Position numbers and translations under genes: made by a program
The notes under the pieces: generated by a model
Databases searched by the model: none
The model's input: only the letters and a program-made list of their open reading frames with translations
What the model was told of the DNA's origin: nothing
Origin: Hymenobacter sp. PAMC 26628
Lineage (GTDB): Bacteria; Bacteroidota; Bacteroidia; Cytophagales; Hymenobacteraceae
DNA length: 64,000 nucleotides
Assembly (NCBI RefSeq): GCF_001562275.1
Contig: NZ_CP014304.1
Coordinates: forward strand, 3,162,001 to 3,226,000
Reading direction: 5' to 3'
In this document: piece after piece, positions 61,438-64,000 of the stretch
Layout of the letters: each line of letters starts with the position of its first letter
Position numbering within the stretch: the stretch's first letter is position 1

Positions 61438-62333
61438 CCGCCGCCCCTTCGGCCCTCACCGACCTGGTGCGCCGCCTGCGCCACCTCGAAATCCGCATCC
61501 GCCGGGCCGTTGAGGCGCAGGTGCAGGGCAACGCGCGCTCCATTCTCAAGGGCACGGGGCTGGAATTTGACGACGTGCGCCTCTACCAATACGGCGACGA
61601 GGTGCGGGCCATCGACTGGGCGGTGAGCAGCAAGGGCCACGGCACGTTCGTGAAAACCTACAAGGAAGAGAAAGAACAGCAGGCGCTGATGCTGCTCGAC
61701 GTGAGTGCCTCGCTCGACGCCGGGCCCGCCGCGCGCCGCAAGCTCGACCTGGGCCGCGACGTGGCCGGGCTGCTGGCCCTGTCGGCGGCCCGCCAAAACA
61801 TCCCGTTGGGCCTGCTGGCGTTTTCCGACCAGAAGGAGCTGTACCTGCCCCCCGCCAAGGGCATGCGCGGGGCCTACGCCCTGGTGCAGCGGCTGTTTGC
61901 GCTGGTGCCCCGGGGCCGCCACACGGCGGTGGGCGCGGCTATTCGGCAGGCGCTGGGGCTGCTCATGCACCGCAGCCTGGTGGTGGTCATTTCCGACTTT
62001 CTGGACCAGAACTACGAGCGAGAAATTGCCCTGCTGGCCCGCCGCCACGACCTAGTAATCATCCAGGTGCACACCCCACGCGAGCAGCAACTGCCGCGCC
62101 TGGGCATTGTGCCCCTGCGCGACGCCGAAACCGGGGCCACCCGCTGGGTGAACACCTCGGGCCCCGGCTTTCGGGCGCGCTACGCCGCCGGGGCCCAGCA
62201 GCACGCTGCCCAGCTGGCCGCCCTGTGCCGCCGCCACCGCGCCAGCTACCTGGCCCTGAGCACCGAAGAAGACTTCGTGCCGCCGCTGGTGGCCCTGATC
62301 CGCCAACGCAACCGCGCCGGGGCCCGTGGCTAA
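61431..62333 (+). CDS. DUF58 domain protein (second copy in the window)
   Basis: 300 residues from ATG 61431. DUF58 pattern: LRHLEIRIRRAVEAQVQGNARSILKGTGLEFDDVRLYQYGDEVRAIDWAVSSKGHGTFVKTYKEEKEQQALMLLDVSASL, the last part being the vWA metal site. The motif order is as in the 25510 gene but with the KGTGLEF variant, the class usually linked to Bat operons. It overlaps the following BatD-like gene by 8 bp. No MoxR gene is next to it in the window. Confidence 0.92.
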   Translation: MNPAAPSALTDLVRRLRHLEIRIRRAVEAQVQGNARSILKGTGLEFDDVRLYQYGDEVRAIDWAVSSKGHGTFVKTYKEEKEQQALMLLDVSASLDAGPAARRKLDLGRDVAGLLALSAARQNIPLGLLAFSDQKELYLPPAKGMRGAYALVQRLFALVPRGRHTAVGAAIRQALGLLMHRSLVVVISDFLDQNYEREIALLARRHDLVIIQVHTPREQQLPRLGIVPLRDAETGATRWVNTSGPGFRARYAAGAQQHAAQLAALCRRHRASYLALSTEEDFVPPLVALIRQRNRAGARG

Positions 62334-63261
62334 GGCGCGCGCGCTGCTGGGGGCGCTACCGCTGGCCGGGGCCCTATTGCTGGCCGGGCCGGCAGCGGCC
62401 CAGGGCCCCGGGCCCGACCGGCCGCGGGGCCGCTTTTTGCAGCCCACCACGCGCATCGGCCAGCCGCTCGACTACGAGCTAAGCTACCGGCACGACCCGG
62501 CCGAGGAAGTGGTGTTTCCCGATTCGCTGGCCGGCTTCGCGCCGTTTGAGTACGCCGGGCGCAGCTACTCGCCCACCGTCACGCGCCAGGGCCGTAGCCT
62601 CGACCGGGCGGTGTACCACCTGCGCACGTTTTCGCTGGCCCCGGTGCAAACCCTGGCCCTGCCCGTGGCCGTGCTCAGCGGCGCCGATACCCTGACGCTG
62701 CGCCCGGCCCCGGCCACCGTGCGCGTGCTGCTTTCGGCCCCGGCCGCGGCGCTGGCCCCGGGGGCGGGGCCCCCGGCCCTGCGCGCGGCCACGGCCCTGG
62801 CGCCGGTGCCGCCGCTGTTCAACTACCCCTACTGGCTGGCCGGCACGGGGGCCCTGCTGCTGGGGCTGGCGGGCGGCGCGGCGCTGTTTCGGCGGGGCCT
62901 GCGGCGGCGCTACGACGCCTACAAGCGGCGCAAAAACCACCGCTACTTCCTGGCCCAGTTTGCGCGCCACGCCGAGCGGTTCACGCTCTCGCAGTCGGCG
63001 GCCAACGTGGAGCGCGCCGTGGCTTTGTGGAAAAACTACCTCGCCGGCCTCGAAAACAACGCCCTCAACTCCTTCACCACCCGCGAGATTGTGGACTACT
63101 TCGGCCACGACGACGACGTGCGCCGCGGCCTGGCCACCACCGACCAGGTGATTTACGGCAACGGCTTGTCCGACGACGACGGCGTAGAAATCGAGCGCGC
63201 CTTCCAGCGCCTGCGCGTATTTGCTGAGCACCGCTACGCCGTGCTGGCGCAGGCCAAGTAG
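62326..63261 (+). CDS. BatD-like membrane protein following DUF58
   Basis: 311 residues from a GTG inside the end of the DUF58 gene. Signal sequence (LLGALPLAGALLLAGPAAAQ), a periplasmic beta-rich region (GRFLQPTTRIGQPLDYELSYRHDPAEEVVFPDSLAGF), one membrane helix (NYPYWLAGTGALLLGLAGGAALF) followed by a very basic stretch, and a helical cytoplasmic C-terminus (YFLAQFARHAERFTLSQSAANVERAVALWKNYLAGLE). Such an arrangement resembles short BatD-like proteins of MoxR/DUF58 loci. Function not established. Confidence 0.8.
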   Translation: MAKARALLGALPLAGALLLAGPAAAQGPGPDRPRGRFLQPTTRIGQPLDYELSYRHDPAEEVVFPDSLAGFAPFEYAGRSYSPTVTRQGRSLDRAVYHLRTFSLAPVQTLALPVAVLSGADTLTLRPAPATVRVLLSAPAAALAPGAGPPALRAATALAPVPPLFNYPYWLAGTGALLLGLAGGAALFRRGLRRRYDAYKRRKNHRYFLAQFARHAERFTLSQSAANVERAVALWKNYLAGLENNALNSFTTREIVDYFGHDDDVRRGLATTDQVIYGNGLSDDDGVEIERAFQRLRVFAEHRYAVLAQAK

Positions 63262-63279
63262 GGCCCCGGCGCTGGGGCC

Positions 63280-64000
63280 CTAGCGCGCCAGCGCCCGGCC
63301 CACCACCAGGCACGAATTGATGAGGTTGTGGGTGGCCATGGCGGCAAAACAAGAGCCGCTGCGTTCGCGCACCCACAAAAACAGGGTGCCCCACAACACC
63401 AGGTCCGCCACTTGCCCAGGCCAAAATTGCACCTGCGGCACCACTTGCAGCGGGCTGGTGCGAAAAGTGATGCCGTGCGCCAGCACGAAAAGCAGCACGC
63501 TGACCACGCCGCCCCAACTGGTCCGCGTGCCCAGAAATGGCAGGTTGCGCGGAAACGCCCGGCTCAGCAAGCCCAGCAGCGTGCCCCGAAAAAACAGCTC
63601 CTCGGCAATGCCCGGCATGGTCAACTGGTACCAGAAGCTTTCCCACGCCTGCGAGGGCCCGTAGCCCTGGGTGATGACGGTACTCACCAACTGCACCGTG
63701 GCCAGCCCCAGCACCACCGGCCCCACCGCGCGCCACGCGCCGGGCAGCGGCCGCACCAGGCCGGTTTCCAGCGGGCTCACCCACTTGCCCCCGTAGATGA
63801 CGAGCAGGGACACCAGGATGCTGAACAGCTTGCCGGTCCAGTTGTATTTCAAACCGAACAGCAACGCCGGCCACCAAATCGGCACCATGAGTACAAATTC
63901 GCTCACAGCGCACAGGAGCGCCGCCAAAACGATGGGGCGCGGGGCCCGCACCAGCCGTGGGGCGCACAGCAGCAGGCACAGCAGACCCCAGAAAACTCCG
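63280..64000 (-). CDS. CPBP-family intramembrane metalloprotease (5' end outside window)
   Basis: The frame is open to the window edge; a GTG at 63951 could start it, but the upstream codons (FWGLLCLLLC) continue a hydrophobic segment, so the true start is probably outside. At least 240 residues with six or more helices. The CPBP/Abi motifs are visible: GIAEELFFRGTLLGLL (Glu-Glu...Arg), FVLAHGITF and HNLINSCLVVG. Members act as CaaX-type proteases or in bacteriocin self-immunity; no bacteriocin gene is seen nearby. Confidence 0.88.
   Translation of the reverse strand, partial: GVFWGLLCLLLCAPRLVRAPRPIVLAALLCAVSEFVLMVPIWWPALLFGLKYNWTGKLFSILVSLLVIYGGKWVSPLETGLVRPLPGAWRAVGPVVLGLATVQLVSTVITQGYGPSQAWESFWYQLTMPGIAEELFFRGTLLGLLSRAFPRNLPFLGTRTSWGGVVSVLLFVLAHGITFRTSPLQVVPQVQFWPGQVADLVLWGTLFLWVRERSGSCFAAMATHNLINSCLVVGRALAR

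Noticed and set aside
63280..64000. Bacteriocin immunity system around the CPBP protease
   Set aside because: No bacteriocin precursor or transporter gene is visible next to it; the family mostly has other roles.

Overview
The window looks like a chromosomal segment of a high-GC member of the Bacteroidota, most likely Hymenobacter or a close relative in the Cytophagales. The basis is protein style (GIN-domain/DUF2807, DUF4159, DUF4296, BatA/DUF58/MoxR families, PaaZ-type phenylacetate genes), promoters resembling the Bacteroidota TAnnTTTG -7 element, very GC-rich coding sequence, and a spectacular abundance of the heptamer GGGGCCC. No rRNA, tRNA or CRISPR array was recognised.

Layout. 1-1232: the low-GC 3' end of a large protein with an (Asp-Gly-Gly-Gly)n linker and a hydrophobic C-terminus, followed by a small three-helix membrane protein (toxin/immunity-like arrangement). 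1465-7647: housekeeping and accessory genes (retropepsin-PDZ protein, menC, KGG stress protein, egtB and egtD for ergothioneine). 7978-11881: a lipoprotein gene split at codon 8 by a 3.24-kb IS1595-family element with a P63C-domain passenger gene; that element is itself split by an IS630-family element. 11993-13467: two convergent gene remnants (secreted protein; glycoside hydrolase family 2) joined at a deletion-like junction. 13713-22480: a tandem array of three Tat-exported TldD-like and two TldE-like protease genes plus a four-helix-bundle protein. 22575-32149: an outer-membrane beta-barrel gene, then the DUF4159-MoxR-DUF58-BatA locus, in which one gene carries a frameshift. 32211-37130: SDR, EreA/ChaN-like, GIN-domain, NTF2-like and purU genes. 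37212-54567: a phenylacetate degradation cluster (paaK, tetR-type regulator, paaE, then paaABCD, paaH, paaI, paaJ, paaZ), interrupted between paaE and paaA by six kilobases of unrelated genes, two of them broken. 54684-64000: a six-PAS hybrid histidine kinase, MATE exporter, DUF922 peptidase, CsaA, a DUF4296/DUF58 divergent pair sharing a 51-bp palindrome, a BatD-like protein and a CPBP protease.

How it works together. Phenylacetate is activated by PaaK, epoxidised by PaaABC(D)E, ring-opened by PaaZ and shortened by PaaH and PaaJ. PaaI would rescue trapped CoA; its gene has an in-frame amber codon. Two near-identical palindromes upstream of paaK and paaA are good candidates for operators of the TetR regulator encoded between paaK and paaE. 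PaaG and PaaF homologues are not in the window.

The intergenic regions are as remarkable as the genes. At least three families of long dispersed hairpins (about 18 copies) sit almost exclusively between genes, some nested inside a second kind of low-complexity inverted repeat. Several genes carry single disabling lesions (amber codons, a 1-nt frameshift, a 5-bp tandem duplication). These may be real decay or phase-variable states, or in some cases sequencing errors.
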